The notes beneath the pieces are model-generated. The model did not search any database, was not told the origin of the DNA, and saw nothing but the letters and a program-made list of their open reading frames with translations. The position numbers were made by a program, and so were the translations under genes. Source: Cerioporus squamosus (Eukaryota; Basidiomycota; Agaricomycetes; Polyporales; Polyporaceae). From it: a stretch of 64,000 nt of DNA. This document shows, piece by piece, positions 24,358 to 36,403 of the stretch (positions are counted from its first letter, which is position 1; every line of letters starts with the position of its first letter). The stretch spans positions 1 to 64,000 of the forward strand of contig JABYQS010000080.1 of assembly GCA_022592435.1 (NCBI GenBank), given 5' to 3'.

Positions 24358-27300
24358 TCACGCCTGAGCCAGCCTGCTCTGCTCCAGCACCCGTCCAGCG
24401 GAGCTCGTGATAGACATCATGTCCGCAAATTCGCCCGTTACCGCGACGGGGTTGCGCGTCGACGCCTTGATGCGACACAAGGCCTGGAACGCAACCCTCC
24501 AAGCAAACTTCGGTTTCTGCGCGTACGCCCATGACGCCTTGAGCAGCTCCAGATCGCCGATGGCCGCTAGCGGCGAGTCCTTGGAGATCTCGGGCCCAGC
24601 GGCAAAGGACGGCGCGAGCTCGTCCCACAGAGCCCGCAATGACTTTCCCGAATTCCCTACGGTTGCCGGCGCCTTGCCCCGCCTGGAGGGCGTTTTGGGT
24701 GCCCTGGACGACTCGCCCGAGAGGGTTTGCCACCTCTCGATATGCTTCTCGATGTGCTCCCCGATCAGCGCGAGGTCGTCCTTAAACGTCTCGTGGTGCA
24801 TGAGGGAAAGGACTCTGTTATACGGCGCGACGAGATCGGGGTCTTTCTCGTTATAGCCGAAGGTCGTGAGCTCATCGTACTTCTTGAGCTTTTCCTTGCG
24901 CATCTCGTGGCCCGCTTGAAGCAGTTCGTCCAGGACGAAACGGCCAAGGCCAGCGCTCCTTCGAAGCGGCAAGAGGTTGCCCTGCATCTGCCCTGACGTG
25001 CTCTTGGTCGATTTAAGGCATGGAGGTTGCTCCAGGTCGTACTTGCGCTTGTCACGTTTGCGAACCTCCTCTTTGACGACATGACCAGTCTTTCGAGAGT
25101 CCAAGACTGTGTTGAACCTATAAATGATGTCAGCGTCAGGCACATGTCGCAAGGCATATTTGAGCCGGGTAACTCACATGAACGCGATGCGGACAGTCTC
25201 AGGGTGATCGTATCCGTTCATGTAGATCGCATTCTCGTGGAACGACGAGTATTGCCCGATAGGAGCAGTGATGAGTCCGCACAACAACGCTTCCTGCAGT
25301 TTCTGCCGTCTCATGTCCGGGTCGGCCGCCTGGGCCATTTCACTAGTCAGCGCTGACACTTGCTGAATCTTCCCTTGATCCTCGAAGTTGTCCTTGAGGA
25401 AGTTCTCCGGCGCAGTGAAGATCTCGGAATTCTTGAACGGCTCGACGATCCTCGGATCATAGATGCAGACACAAGTGTCTAGCGACGCCAGGGTAAATCA
25501 GTATCGACAAGAGTGAAGAAAGTATCGTCATACCTCCGTCGTAGTCTACATGACAGATGTTCGTCAACCGATGCATCGCGCGATGAGAAGTAATGAGCTG
25601 TGCTACTCACCTCCGCCAGCCAAGTAGCTCGCGTATGAGTACGGACCGACCGTAGGCAAGACTATCACGTTCGTGTATTCCGCAAGCTCGGGGTACTGCA
25701 CCGCGGTCACCTGCACGCGAATCCCAAAACGTCAGTCTAACCGCCAAGAAGATATCGGTGACCACGCAGACCCGGCCCACCTTACGGACGTCCGACGGCA
25801 ATCGGCACGGGTTGCGATATATCTACGCAAACGTCAGCACAGGATTCCGGGGACCAGAGTTGGGCCGCCTACCAAGACCTCACCGAGGATAATGTGCGGC
25901 TGGGAATGTTCGACCGGGTCCTTGAGATCCTTCGTCGACTTAAATTGGATCTCGTCTTCCTTCAAGACGCCGTGCGGATCTGCATTACGAGACGGCGGTG
26001 TCTGTGGGTGACTGTGGCGCCCACTTTGCAGGCAACGCACTTACCTGGGACGATGAACGCCTCGGCCGATAGCGGCACAGAGACGTGGAAGTCCCTGATT
26101 ATGCCCTCGATTACGTCCGTGACGATCTTCTTGAGTTTGTCGTACAGCACTTGCAGCCGCATCGGATGGAAGCCCGACTGGAGGAGATCCATCACGGTCG
26201 CATGAATCGTAAGCGGTTCGCCAGTAGACGGGTCTCGCAGCGAGCTGACCGACGGCGTCTCGCTCTCGTCCAGGTCCTGCAGCGCATCGGTGAGCTTGGG
26301 ATCGACCAGGTCGTCGGATTGCTCTGAATCGTCTTCACGGATTCGGCCCGTCAATCCAGTCGCGCGTGTTGTACCTTGCGCGTGCTGCATGATCCTCTTC
26401 ATCGCAACGCCTCCGGCTTTCTCGACCGCCCTCCAGAGTAGTAGCATAGCCTTTGGTCCGGACCAGTCAGTCAGCGCCTTGACCTCCGCGTCCAGGGTGT
26501 CTCTCATGAGCTCCACGAAGACGTTCACAGGTACGCCGTTATGAGAGAGGTTTAGGATGGTCAAGCGGGACAGACGACTAGGGACGCTGACACGAGGGGG
26601 AGCAAGCAAATCGAAGATCCGATGTGCAGGATGGAGGTTGTTGAGGTCAAGTTGTATCTTCACCTGAGACTTACGAATCCAGATCTTCGGTGTACCGGTG
26701 GGTGATTGATCGCGTGGGTGAAGTACCCATAAGCCCTTCGCGCCAGCAATGCGGCCTTGAACGGCGGTCGGCCGCTCCTCCAACCCCATCTGTCTGGCGA
26801 TGGCGCAAAGAGCAGCGCCGTTCATGTAACCACAGCCGTCCGTATAAATACGTTCGGCGGGTGCTTTGTTACCGCTCTCTGGTTCATACCCATCCACATC
26901 TGAGATGTCCTATTTAGTGATAACCATATGTAGCTTTCTGCCAGTCGGACTTACACTTGTCCTCTCCATGGTAGATGTCTTGAAACTGAAGAGCAGGGAC
27001 GGAGATGGAGAAACCCAGATCAAAGCGAGTAACATACTTCTTGACCGGCTATAGAGCAGTATTGGTTTACTAGTAGGAGAGGGATGCAACGTGACGCACC
27101 TGATTGGCATTATCTGGCAGATGTAGAGGGTTATGCCAGTCAATGAAGTCCTCGAGGGGTATTCTCTGTTCGTCGCCGGGCACGCGGCAGCAGCGCTCAT
27201 ACTCTTCCGGGATCTCCATGAGAAACGCCTTGTTATCCTTCGCTCCAAGGACAACGAAAACCCTCCCGCAGAGGACGAATCTCTGCCTGAAGAAGTCGCG

Positions 27301-29547
27301 CAGAGCATCCCCACGTTCATACATCAGCGTGACTGGCACCGATATCTGCAGTAGCCGGCGAGAGCCTAGGAACCGGGCAAAGCGGTGGGACTTGCGCATC
27401 TCCATCTTGGCGAGGACTAAACGGAAAGCACCGTCCGTGTGTTCAAGACGTGCGACCTGCTGGATCTGCCCGCCATACCAGTTGGCCTTCTCCATCCATT
27501 CGCCTCCGAAGAGACCAAGGCCACGCAGGCGTCCTTCACGAATCGCCGCCTCTTCCCGGTCGAGTTCCGTCCTATCTCGATGTTAGCCAGCATACAGATA
27601 CGGAACGCGAGTGCATACCAGATCGCCATGTCCATCGGGGAGACGAAGTTGCTCGCGCCACGAATTACCTGCGACACCCGCGCAGCTGCAGTGTTCGTTG
27701 GATCTTGCAAGAGCTTCACCTTATCCGGCGTGACCTCATCCCATTTCCACCAGCCAAGGGAGACACCACGGGCGATCTCATACTGAACAGCCCAGCTGAT
27801 GGACAAGCGGTCGAAGAGCTGTTGCGCCTCCGCAGAGTGGGCGATCACGCACACTCCTCCTGAAGGTGTCGGGGCGCTCGCTGCTCCTGACGGCGTTGAA
27901 GACTCCAAAGCCTTCCGTATGTCGTCTAGCCGGCGGGCAGATGCAGGCGTACGAAGCCCAACTTTAGAAGCAAAGTTCGCGGATATGCGACTCATGGTGG
28001 GCGTTTCGGGCTTCCTGTGAGAGGAGCTCGGTGACTCGACTGACGACTGTCTAGCATGAGCAGAGCGCGAAGGTGTCTGAGGGACCATCGGCTTGGACGG
28101 AGACGTTGCGTCAGTCTGTTTAGCAACAAAGTGGTGAGTATAATGCCCATGAATTGCGGAGAGCTAACGCACCTTCTGAGCAGTCCTAGGGGACTTCCGT
28201 GAAGTGGGAACGCCTGCAATCGGCGTCCAGGTGTTGTCATACTCGAGTGCGCGTTTCCTTCCTGTCCTAGAGTCGTAGGAAGCGGCCGATGACAGAGACG
28301 TCATCGAACCATTCCTTGATTCGATGTTCGAGAACGCAAATGATGCCCCTCGTGATGGAGGCTGAGAATTGTCGCTCTCCGTGTCTATCACTGCTCAGTT
28401 ATGTCATGTCAGTTCATGTCCGTCTGCTAACGAGGCACAACTGGGCTCATATAGACGACCCCAGATCGTTTCGGGTCGACAGTCTCACAGGCAGTAAGCA
28501 CAGTCTCCTCGGCAGGATTTGGGACAGTCAAGCGTGTGACGGAAGACGGTGACTTTTGGCAGACAATTAAGTCTGCCACAGCGCCGACTAGTGCAGCCTG
28601 CATCAGGCCGCGGCAGGCAAGTAGGAAATCTCAGCCTCTCCACCTCTGCGGCCAATGAGGCGGAGCGACACACGGAATCACAAAGCGCCATCGTCTGGTA
28701 TGGTTATGGAAACAGGACGCGCTGAGGAGGCTTAGCGACCTTTACCTGCGTTCGAGGCAGAGCCGTAACCCGCCACAGACGTTACGTCTGCCTCAGACCC
28801 AGGGAAGTCTGCCTCCGAGGTCTCGGTACCGATAGTACCACTGACAGACCTTGGATACCAATCTGCAGGTATGGAGGACCACTTCGACCGCACATACTTA
28901 GTGGCGCGGCGGGGTACAAGCAGACGATACGAGGAGTTATGTTGAGAACTACAAAGTGTGTTCACTTACTGGCCTCAACTAGGTTTTGGGTCAGCTAAAC
29001 TGCAAAAGGCCGAAATGAGTGTGCCTCACCATCTGCGGCGTCGTTCTCAGTGTCACTATCCGCGGACAGTGGCGCCAGTCCATTGTCGGGCCCAGATGAA
29101 GATGACGAGTTCGTCCGAGAGAACTGTCGCGGGGAAAAGGGTGTTGCGGCGCTGTACCGGGCTGGTGGCGCATATGGGCGAGGAGGAGGCCGCCGTGTAG
29201 CTAGCAGACCGCCGAGTCAGTAACCTACTCCCCTGGGTCTATCTGCGTGGCATACTTGTCGTGGTACCAACACCTCTTTCCGAAGTCCTCTTCGGGGTCT
29301 TGAACCGCTTCCTCGTAGGTGAGCGATCGTTGTTGTACTCGCTCTCGGAGCCTAAGTTGGATATGGGTCTTTTGTTCGTGCTCTTGGTGGGTGGGGTACG
29401 TACCGAGGGGCTCGGGGGTCGGGAGTCGTGGTGCTGGATGGTCATGCGAGGCAGACGTTGTACTCCAGAATTCCTCCTCGGAATCGGCCTTGTGGTTGCG
29501 ATTTCAACATCGCGTTCCGGATCGAGACTACGAGTCGGGCCTACCAT
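24358..29547 (-). CDS. RNA-dependent RNA polymerase (QDE-1/RDR type)
   Basis: Cellular RdRP that makes double-stranded RNA in RNA silencing. A Ser/Pro-rich N-terminal region of uncertain splicing (start 29547 or 29445) precedes the core. Core landmarks in order: HRFARFLGSRRLLQISVP, RFDLGFSISVPALQF, IYTDGCGYMN, QGRIAGAKGLWVLHP, GVLKEDEIQF, IYRNPCRLPSDVRK, the catalytic loop LAGGDYDGD with its three Asp residues, then GLITAPIGQYS and HENAIY. The C terminus continues FNTVLDSRKTGHVV and ends at 24358-24360. The DYDGD loop spans three exons: the upstream exon ends at 25611, a 12-nt exon occupies 25534-25545, and the next begins at 25478. The 65- and 55-nt introns keep frame exactly. The other core junctions I checked also hold. 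The gene diverges from the deacetylase-fold gene at 30461. Confidence 0.92.
25534..25545 (-). other. 12-nt microexon inside the RdRP catalytic motif
   Basis: Reading ACTACGACGGAG on the minus strand, it is flanked by a TGTAG acceptor (25546-25550) and a GTATGA donor (25528-25533). With the neighbouring exon ends it spells Asp-Tyr-Asp-Gly-Asp, supplying codon parts for D-Y-D-G-D. Skipping it would keep the frame but delete Tyr-Asp-Gly plus one flanking residue and abolish the active site. Confidence 0.85.
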
Positions 29548-30460
29548 CGCTGGGCAAATATAGCAGTGGCCTTGATCGTCTACGGGGGGCTAGATGTGCA
29601 AAAGACAGCAGAAAGACGTGTATGATCGATAGTGGGCTATAGATGGTAGTGGGCGGGAGAGAAGCAGGCCACGGTACCGCCGGGTACGCGACTGTGGCTG
29701 CTGCAGCACTCGACGCGTCGGCAAACGCCGGGCGACTTCAACATTGACTTGATTAATGTTGTTGACCACGATGTGTTACCCTCTCTGCCTCCGCGCGTGC
29801 CTCTCTCTGTCGACGTGTCATTGCATCTTCGCACGACGACAGTGAGACTTGTATTCTCGGTTTCCAGGTCCTACCGGGATGTGTTCGTGAAGGACTTACC
29901 AGTCGCAGCAGCGCTATCTCCTCCGCGTATCAACTCCAGACGATACTTCCACATTATTCGCGTCACGTCATCCTACGGTCAAGGGACAGAACGGGAGGCG
30001 CATGGTCAGCGCAAGTAGCAGGGTGCTCAAGTCGAACGCACCGAACGCGTGAGGTACGTACTCGAGTTGTCCGTCATGTCCTACATGCCGCAATGCTTCC
30101 ACGGCTGTCGCGTCATCCTCGACGGATGGCTGCTTGCGCTGTCAGACTATGTCGTATAGCAAACACACCTTCCGGCCCTGTTGGAGCGCTCGGTGCGTGG
30201 GCGGGTTATCACACACCAATTACTTTGCTTGCACCGAGGAACTATACCTGGGAGAGTGTGGCGACTGGCCCAACAAGAGAGTGACGGGTGGGGATCACAC
30301 AGGAGAGCGCTGGGCTACGCATTGCGAGTAGGGGGAGACCTCGTGAGTTACGCAGGCTATTCACTGCGGTTGGTCATACAGTAATAGGAGTACCGTGGAC
30401 ACGCGCTGCGGCGCTGCTAGTACGCGTCTTTCCACGGTACCACTATCACCCCGTATCCCC
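29548..30460. other. Divergent promoter region between the RdRP and deacetylase genes
   Basis: About 0.9 kb between two genes transcribed away from each other. Only short uninformative frames are present. It most likely holds both promoters and 5' UTRs; I see no distinctive repeated element. Confidence 0.55.
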
Positions 30461-32021
30461 ATGAGAGTCTACTGGGACACTACTTGCCTGTCGCACAATC
30501 CCTCGCACGAAATCTTGTCAGGCAAGCTTGTGCCATACCTTGAGAGTCCAGCCCGAGTTCAGAAGATCAAGACATCTTTGGAGGAGAACGGTACCTTCGA
30601 AATTGTTCCTGCGGAGGACGACTGGCCAGATATCAGAGAGCACATTTTGGCCGTCCATAGCCATGATTACCTTCAATACCTGGAGAATATATATGAGGAA
30701 TGGGTAGCCGTTGGTGGAGACAAGGTAGAAACATGCTCTACGACCATATGTTACCCTGAGTACTGACCCGATCGCAGAGTGCAGTGTTCCCCGAGACATT
30801 CCGACACCGTCAGTTCCAGAACGTCCCCATTCCGAATCTCGAGAGCATGTCTCCTCTGGCGAAGCCAGGTGAGTCCGTCAAGAGGGTTATGCTATGCAGT
30901 CCTGTCCTCTGACTGTTGTGAACGCAAAGGCAACTACTGCTTCGATCTGAGCTGTCCCATTACATCAGGTGCGCCCAGCCAAATTCAAATGATTGGCTTC
31001 GCGCTGACATTCTCCTTCTAGATACTCACCGAGCTGCCATCGCATCTGTGAAGCTCACGTTGTGTGCAGCTAGAGCGCTGGCTAGCAGAGATCCTGGCCC
31101 ATCCAATGGCGTCTTTGCACTTGCGTAAGTTGCATAGACACTACTAGGCTTACCAGTTGCTCAATGTCAGCGGACAGGCGACCACCAGGTCATCATGCGC
31201 AGGAGTCTCTATGTGGAGGCTACTGCTACCTGAACAACGCCGCTATAGCAGCGAGGTATCTTCTCCAGCAATCTGGGACCCGCCGTGTCGCAATTCTTGA
31301 TATCGATTATCATCACGGCAATGGCAGTACGGACCTCAGTTCCGTTCTATGAGGTCCTGCATCCGTGACCTACCGTTACTACAGCGCAACAAATCTTCTA
31401 CTCCGATTCGGCAGTCCTTTACGTATCGCTCCACGCCGAAGGCGATTACCCCTGTGAGTCTCGCTTTTGCGTCGCACGCCGTTTGACCCTGGAACTTTTG
31501 GTCGATGCGCTCGTGTGGTCTTTAGATTTCACAGGGGCTGCTGGCGAACATGGGTGCGGTGATGGCGCTGGGTACAACCACAACTTCCGCTGCCAACAGG
31601 AAGCACCACAGATGAGGTCTACTGTGACACTCTTGAGAAAGCCACCGATGTCATAAGGCCCATAACGACATCGATTTTCTGGTTGTTAGGTGCGTTGTAC
31701 AGCATCCGGAACGAACACCGGTCAAGGCCCCGACACCTAGGCTCATGACCACACGAGCCTCGGTGTAGATACTTACTCCGAAGACCCGATTTGCGAGTTC
31801 CTTTTGACTGAACGTTGCTATCCTCGCATCGGCAAAATCATCGCGTCGCTGCGCATCCCGACGCTGTTCGTCATGGAAGGGTGAGCGATCGACACTACTT
31901 ATCTGCAGCTCATGCGAAGGCTGACTATCGTTTCACACCAAGAGGATATCATCTCGACACGCTCGGTGGAAATGTCCGCGGCGTGTTGCTGGGTTTCCAG
32001 TCGGCCCCGGAGCGCGCGTGA
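30461..32021 (+). CDS. Histone deacetylase-fold hydrolase (acetylpolyamine amidohydrolase-like)
   Basis: Zinc-dependent deacetylase-superfamily enzyme of roughly 370 aa. The start MRVYWDTTCLSHNPSHEI lies at 30461. Family signatures follow: the histidine pair in RPPGHHA, GGYCYLNNAAIAARYL, DIDYHHGNGT with Asp and His zinc ligands (split by an intron after GNG), YSDSAVLYVSLHAEGDYPY, LGVDTYSEDPICEF with the second Asp ligand, and TLFVMEGGYHLDTLGGNV with the active-site Tyr. Length and motifs fit the acetylpolyamine amidohydrolase/class II-like branch rather than Rpd3-type histone deacetylases, so the substrate could be a polyamine or a protein. Two single-base shifts are apparent: near 31587 (NHNF should continue PLPTGS but only two C are present) and near 31658-31663 before NDIDFLVV. 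Elsewhere the splice junctions keep frame. Confidence 0.88.
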
Positions 32022-32907
32022 GCGCGCACGGTGTTTTTACATGTTGCGGCGGCCGGCTGCGCGCGATGTGATCTTCGATCGAGGTGTCAAATCCCCACGA
32101 GTCTCGCGAGAGCCGTGAAACGCTTCCGAAGTGGTAAGCGCTGGCGTTGTGGCTGAAGAACGTTGTTGCGCCCCAGACTGCCCTGACATTCCTGCCGACG
32201 TCGCGACGACACCGTGCACCGACTGCGGCGTCGCTGAAAGCGGGGGCCTCCTCGGATGGACGGTGTACGCGACGAAATGGGTGGTGTGTAACGGAAAAGA
32301 CCATCCGTGGTCGTTGAAACGCTGAACAGCAGCGAGAACGCCATGTGCTAGCTCTCATCGTGCGCTTCCTTCTCTCAGACCGCAGACAGATAGCAAGTGT
32401 TGGCATGATATGCCCTACTCACATTCCCGTCATGCGACATGCCGACGCCGCCCAGGGAATTCAACTCTGTCCGCTCGAGCATCGAGCCTCGGACCGCGAG
32501 AGGATCATGCGATCCAGGGACATCCAGCGCACCAGCCGCGGTGCTGCCCTTATCGGCTACGATGCTAACGATGACCCGGCGTACCCAAGGTTTGGTATGA
32601 CGCTCTCTCCCCGGCAAAGAAGGGCAAAGGTACCGAGAGCTCCGCGCGCGGACCGTATCTCTGGGCCTGCGCACCCATCACTGCAGGTTGATGGTGATCG
32701 CCCAGCGGTAGCAGTGGAGTAGACGGACCTCGAGCATCGAAGGACCATGTAACTATATTATGCCTATTGGCCAAGAGACAGTGAGTTTCCGAGACTCCCG
32801 CCGCCCCGCCCCGCTCTTGCTTTCGTCTCGGGCCCTCCCCGACTCTCGTCGACTCGAGACCCCGCCCGCGATCAAGGCTGGAAGCTTGAGGCTCGCCGTA
32901 TGGTTCA
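32022..32907. other. Intergenic region
   Basis: About 0.9 kb between two co-oriented genes. Frames of up to about 125 codons overlap on both strands without motifs. The right end carries the promoter of the DUF6533 gene. Nothing else was recognised. Confidence 0.55.
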
Positions 32908-34660
32908 ATGGCCACAGCTGCGCTATCCCCGGCCCTTCAAAATGAGCTGGACGTGCTGATCCCGTCCCTGGATGCGTTGGAGAGGGCGCGGTACCTGTCA
33001 ATAGCCTCCTCGTGCTGTCTGCTGTACGATTATATGCTCACGTTCAATGATGAGGTGCGTAGTATCCAAAGTGCCACGCCGAAGGTATACTGATTTGTCC
33101 TCGGACACACAGATTCGATACTTCTGGGATGGTCCTTGGTCACTGTCTCGGAGCCTATTCTTCTTGGTGAGTATGAAGTGAATTCAATATGGTATATGTT
33201 GCTGATGTATGCAGAATCGCTACGTACCATTCATTGTCATGACGTGAGTACTCGTCGAATGGTACCCATCTCTCTCCGGTTTGCTGATGGTTCGTGTATT
33301 GGCGCAGCCTTTGCCTGCTCGGTAGGTTCTTACAGCTCCCTATCTGGCCGACTCCCCACTGACTGGAATGTATTGGAATATTTGGCTCGTTAGCTTTCTT
33401 CGCTCCAGGCATGTCTGTCCCGGTAAGCATTGAGACTAATTATTGGTGACATGGTCACTTACGGCGTACCTCTAGGCGTACGCTAGGCCCGTCTACCGTG
33501 CGATCCCATCCTGTGCTCACATTTGGCATTGCCTGCAGGTGCTCAGCATTGGTACACACCGTTTTCCTCGCGACTATATTGGCAATCGCGGTCATTCAAG
33601 GCATGCATTCCTGTCTCGCTTCCTGCTACATGGAACTGACACATTTTCGTACAGCTATCATTGTCTTGCGTATATGCTACGTGTATTCGAAGAACCTGCT
33701 GATCCGGGGGCTCGTGGTGGGGACGTTCATAGCGTCCTCTGCCATCACCGTATCATTTCTCGGCATTATATGGCACGAACTCGACCCGATCGCCGTCAAC
33801 GTCCCCGGCCTTACCATCAATAGCTGCAGCGTGCCGCAATCCGGACAGATCTGGAAGCTCTACGTGCCCAACTTGATACTCCATACTATTCTGTATCTTG
33901 CGACCACAGTGCCAGTGCTCAGGCTACGTGCGATAGGCAAGCAGTCTCAGCTGATGAACCGGCTGGCGAGAGAGTAAGTGGTAGCCAGTACGCACTCCCG
34001 ATTTCCGGCTCACAGTATTCTCTAGCGGTGGCATCTTCTACTTCGTCGTATTCGGTGCGTCTCTACCCTGGTGCCGCTCAGGAGATCGTCTGATCATCTG
34101 CATACCTGTCTAGCATCGGCGTTATTCTCGACACTGGGGGCCTTGTCGTCAAGTCCACTCATTAATGTTCCTGCCATCTACTCCGAGTACGTCAGGCGAG
34201 TACTTGTGCAGTGACCCGGACTGATCCATCTCTCCTATCCAGCTTCCTCCTCGTCATGTCATCGGTTGCCATCTCGCGGCTGATGTTGGGCATCCATCTC
34301 CTCGCCGCCCGGCTCTCAGTCACACCCGACTGGCTACTCAACAACACCGAGCTGGGCCGTGTGAACTGGAAGCCCGGTCACAGGGCAGGCGAACTCATCG
34401 TCGAGATCGAAGCGGTTGAAGACGACCTCGAGTTGAAGAGCGTCGAGGACGACTCGCTGCCATACGACCGTGCGCGTACCCCCGTCATCCGCACCACTCG
34501 CGTAGGTGTGCTGGAGCACGCGGTGTACCCTGGGACGCGAGACTACAAAGCGCCGCCGCGCATGCCGAAGAAGACAAAGGCGTCTTACAGTGCTGGTGAG
34601 CACAGTAATGCGTCTGCGGTGGTCCACGTTGACTTACCTGAGTTGTCGTCGGGGTGGTAG
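32908..34660 (+). CDS. DUF6533 multi-pass membrane protein
   Basis: Seven-helix membrane protein of the basidiomycete DUF6533 class, of unknown function. The start MATAALSPALQNELDVL leads into the domain signature CCLLYDYMLTFNDE, IRYFWDGPWSLSRSLFFL and NRYVPFIVMT, each encoded by a separate exon. Later helices include VLRICYVYSKNLLIRGLVVG, SSAITVSFLGIIW, NLILHTILYLATTVPVL and DFLLVMSSVAISRLMLG. The cytosolic tail (NWKPGHRAGELIVEIEAVED) is acidic and ends at 34660. Outer exon junctions keep frame, but the short exons between about 33250 and 33640 cannot be resolved with confidence. It is one of three distinct basidiomycete seven-helix families in this window. Confidence 0.85.
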
Positions 34661-35024
34661 AATCGGAACGTCCCGTCTTTGAGCCGCGCAGTTGACCCAT
34701 CCCTCCCTTGACCGTCGAAACACGCCACGACGACCCACATTGTATGAACATAGCGGACTATATAGCAGTTATTTCGAATATACCATAATCTTCAACGTCA
34801 GACGTGTTTCAGTTGCTACCTGGTTGCTGCCCACTGGGATCCTGGTAGTAAGTAAAGCTTATCCTGGAAGTTGAGTGACAGTCGGCATATGTATCGTTTG
34901 TGGCTCGGAGACTGCCGAGCCAGAATCGCAAGCGCCTCACGTTGTGCATTCGGAGTCCTCCTGTACAGAGTCTTTCAAGCTCTCTGCCTTTGCTCACTCC
35001 TTACTTGACTGCACATCCTCCATC
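34661..35024. other. Short intergenic region / U1A-type gene promoter
   Basis: About 360 nt between the DUF6533 stop and the spliceosomal-protein ATG. It has an AT-rich patch at about 34740-34800 and no gene. Confidence 0.5.
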
Positions 35025-36119
35025 ATGGCTGAAATGACCGCCCCTCCGCTCGCGCACGATGCCATGCAGGGTGTCCAGACTAACATTGTCGCGCCCGCAC
35101 CCGTCCCCGGCATCCCACCCGCTATGCCTGGAGTCCCAGTAGCAGGAGCACCTGCTCCCGCATCCGCACCTCCTCCTGAAGAAGTCGCCACAGAGACCCT
35201 TTACATCCAGAACCTGAACGAGAAGATCAAGATCCCAGTGCTGAAGGCCTCGTTGCGCGGTCTGTTCAAGTCGTACGGCGAGGTGCTCGATGTGGTTGCG
35301 CACAGTAACCTGCGCATGCGTGGGCAGGCCTTCGTATCGTTCGAGAGCCCGGAGATCGCGAAGAAGGCGTTGAAGGAGGTCAGAGGATTCCCGCTATACT
35401 CGAAGCCTATGGTACGTGCGCATCTTTGCATCTCTGTAGTAGTCGGAGGGTTGCGTTATTTGAACTGACGAGGGTGTAGCAAATCTCGTTTGCGAAGACA
35501 CGGTCGGATGCTGTTGTGAAGAAATTGGATGAGGGCAACTTCGATGCGCACAAAGCGAGGAGATTGGAACACAAAAGTGCGTAGTTGCATCTCGTGTCCT
35601 CTTCGCCATCCACTTACCTACGACTTTTCCACAGAGGCGACACGCTACACCAACCCCATCAAGCGGAAATACCGCCAGAAGCGATTGGCTGCCGATGGTA
35701 CGTCCTTTCTACTTTCGAGCTTTGCGTCTGTTCATCCTTTTCCTCTCCCCCTGCACAGCGGACGGTGCTGGCGCGGCCCCAACAACGAAACGCCCCAACG
35801 TGCAAATGCCGGACGAGTACCTGCCTCCCAACAAGATTCTCTTCCTCCAAAACCTGCCCGAGACGGTCACGAAAGATCAACTCATGGCGCTCTTCTCTCA
35901 GTACCCGAACCTCTACGAAGTCCGTCTCATCCCGACAAAGAAGGACATCGCATTCGTCGAGTTCCTGGACGAGGCGAGCGCCACCGTGGCAAAGGACGCG
36001 CTGCACAACTACAAGCTCGATGGGGAGAACAAGATCAAGGTACTTGCCGTCTACTCCTTGATACTGTGGTACTCTTGCGCTGACTTTGCTACTTGCAGAT
36101 TACCTTCGCGAGGAAGTAG
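35025..36119 (+). CDS. U1A/U2B''-type spliceosomal RNA-binding protein
   Basis: Small nuclear ribonucleoprotein with two RRM domains. It starts MAEMTAPPLAHDAM, followed by an Ala/Pro-rich leader. RRM1 has RNP2 LYIQNL and RNP1 RGQAFVSF, close to the canonical U1A RGQAFVIF, and ends SKPMQISFAKTRSDAV. A basic linker (NPIKRKYRQKRLAAD) leads to RRM2 with ILFLQNLP and DIAFVEF, ending ITFARK. Five exons keep frame; the last is only 21 nt (36099-36119). U1A binds U1 stem-loop II and U2B'' binds U2 stem-loop IV. Many fungi carry one protein for both, and the sequence does not separate the two roles. Confidence 0.92.
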
Positions 36120-36403
36120 GTCTTGCTGCTCTTGGTCGGCTTGCAATTGAGTGCTCTGCTATCTACTACTGTATTGTCGTTGTATTCTTTCGCGTGCACG
36201 CGGTGTATACTAGTCTGTTTGTTGGACGATGAAAAGGTCTGGACGACGACAGTGCTTACATTGCGTGGAGAGCGAAGTGATATGCATTATGCGCAACGTC
36301 TATGCAAGTCTAGGTTATTACACTCATGCGTAAATACGTGGTCCATACATATCCCAAGCAGCGGGTCTCGTCTATACTGCGGTGCGCCCAAGCTCTAGCA
36401 TCT

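Noticed and set aside
24407..24856. 149-codon plus-strand frame
   Set aside because: It is the antisense shadow of the RdRP C-terminal exon, which has clear family sequence.
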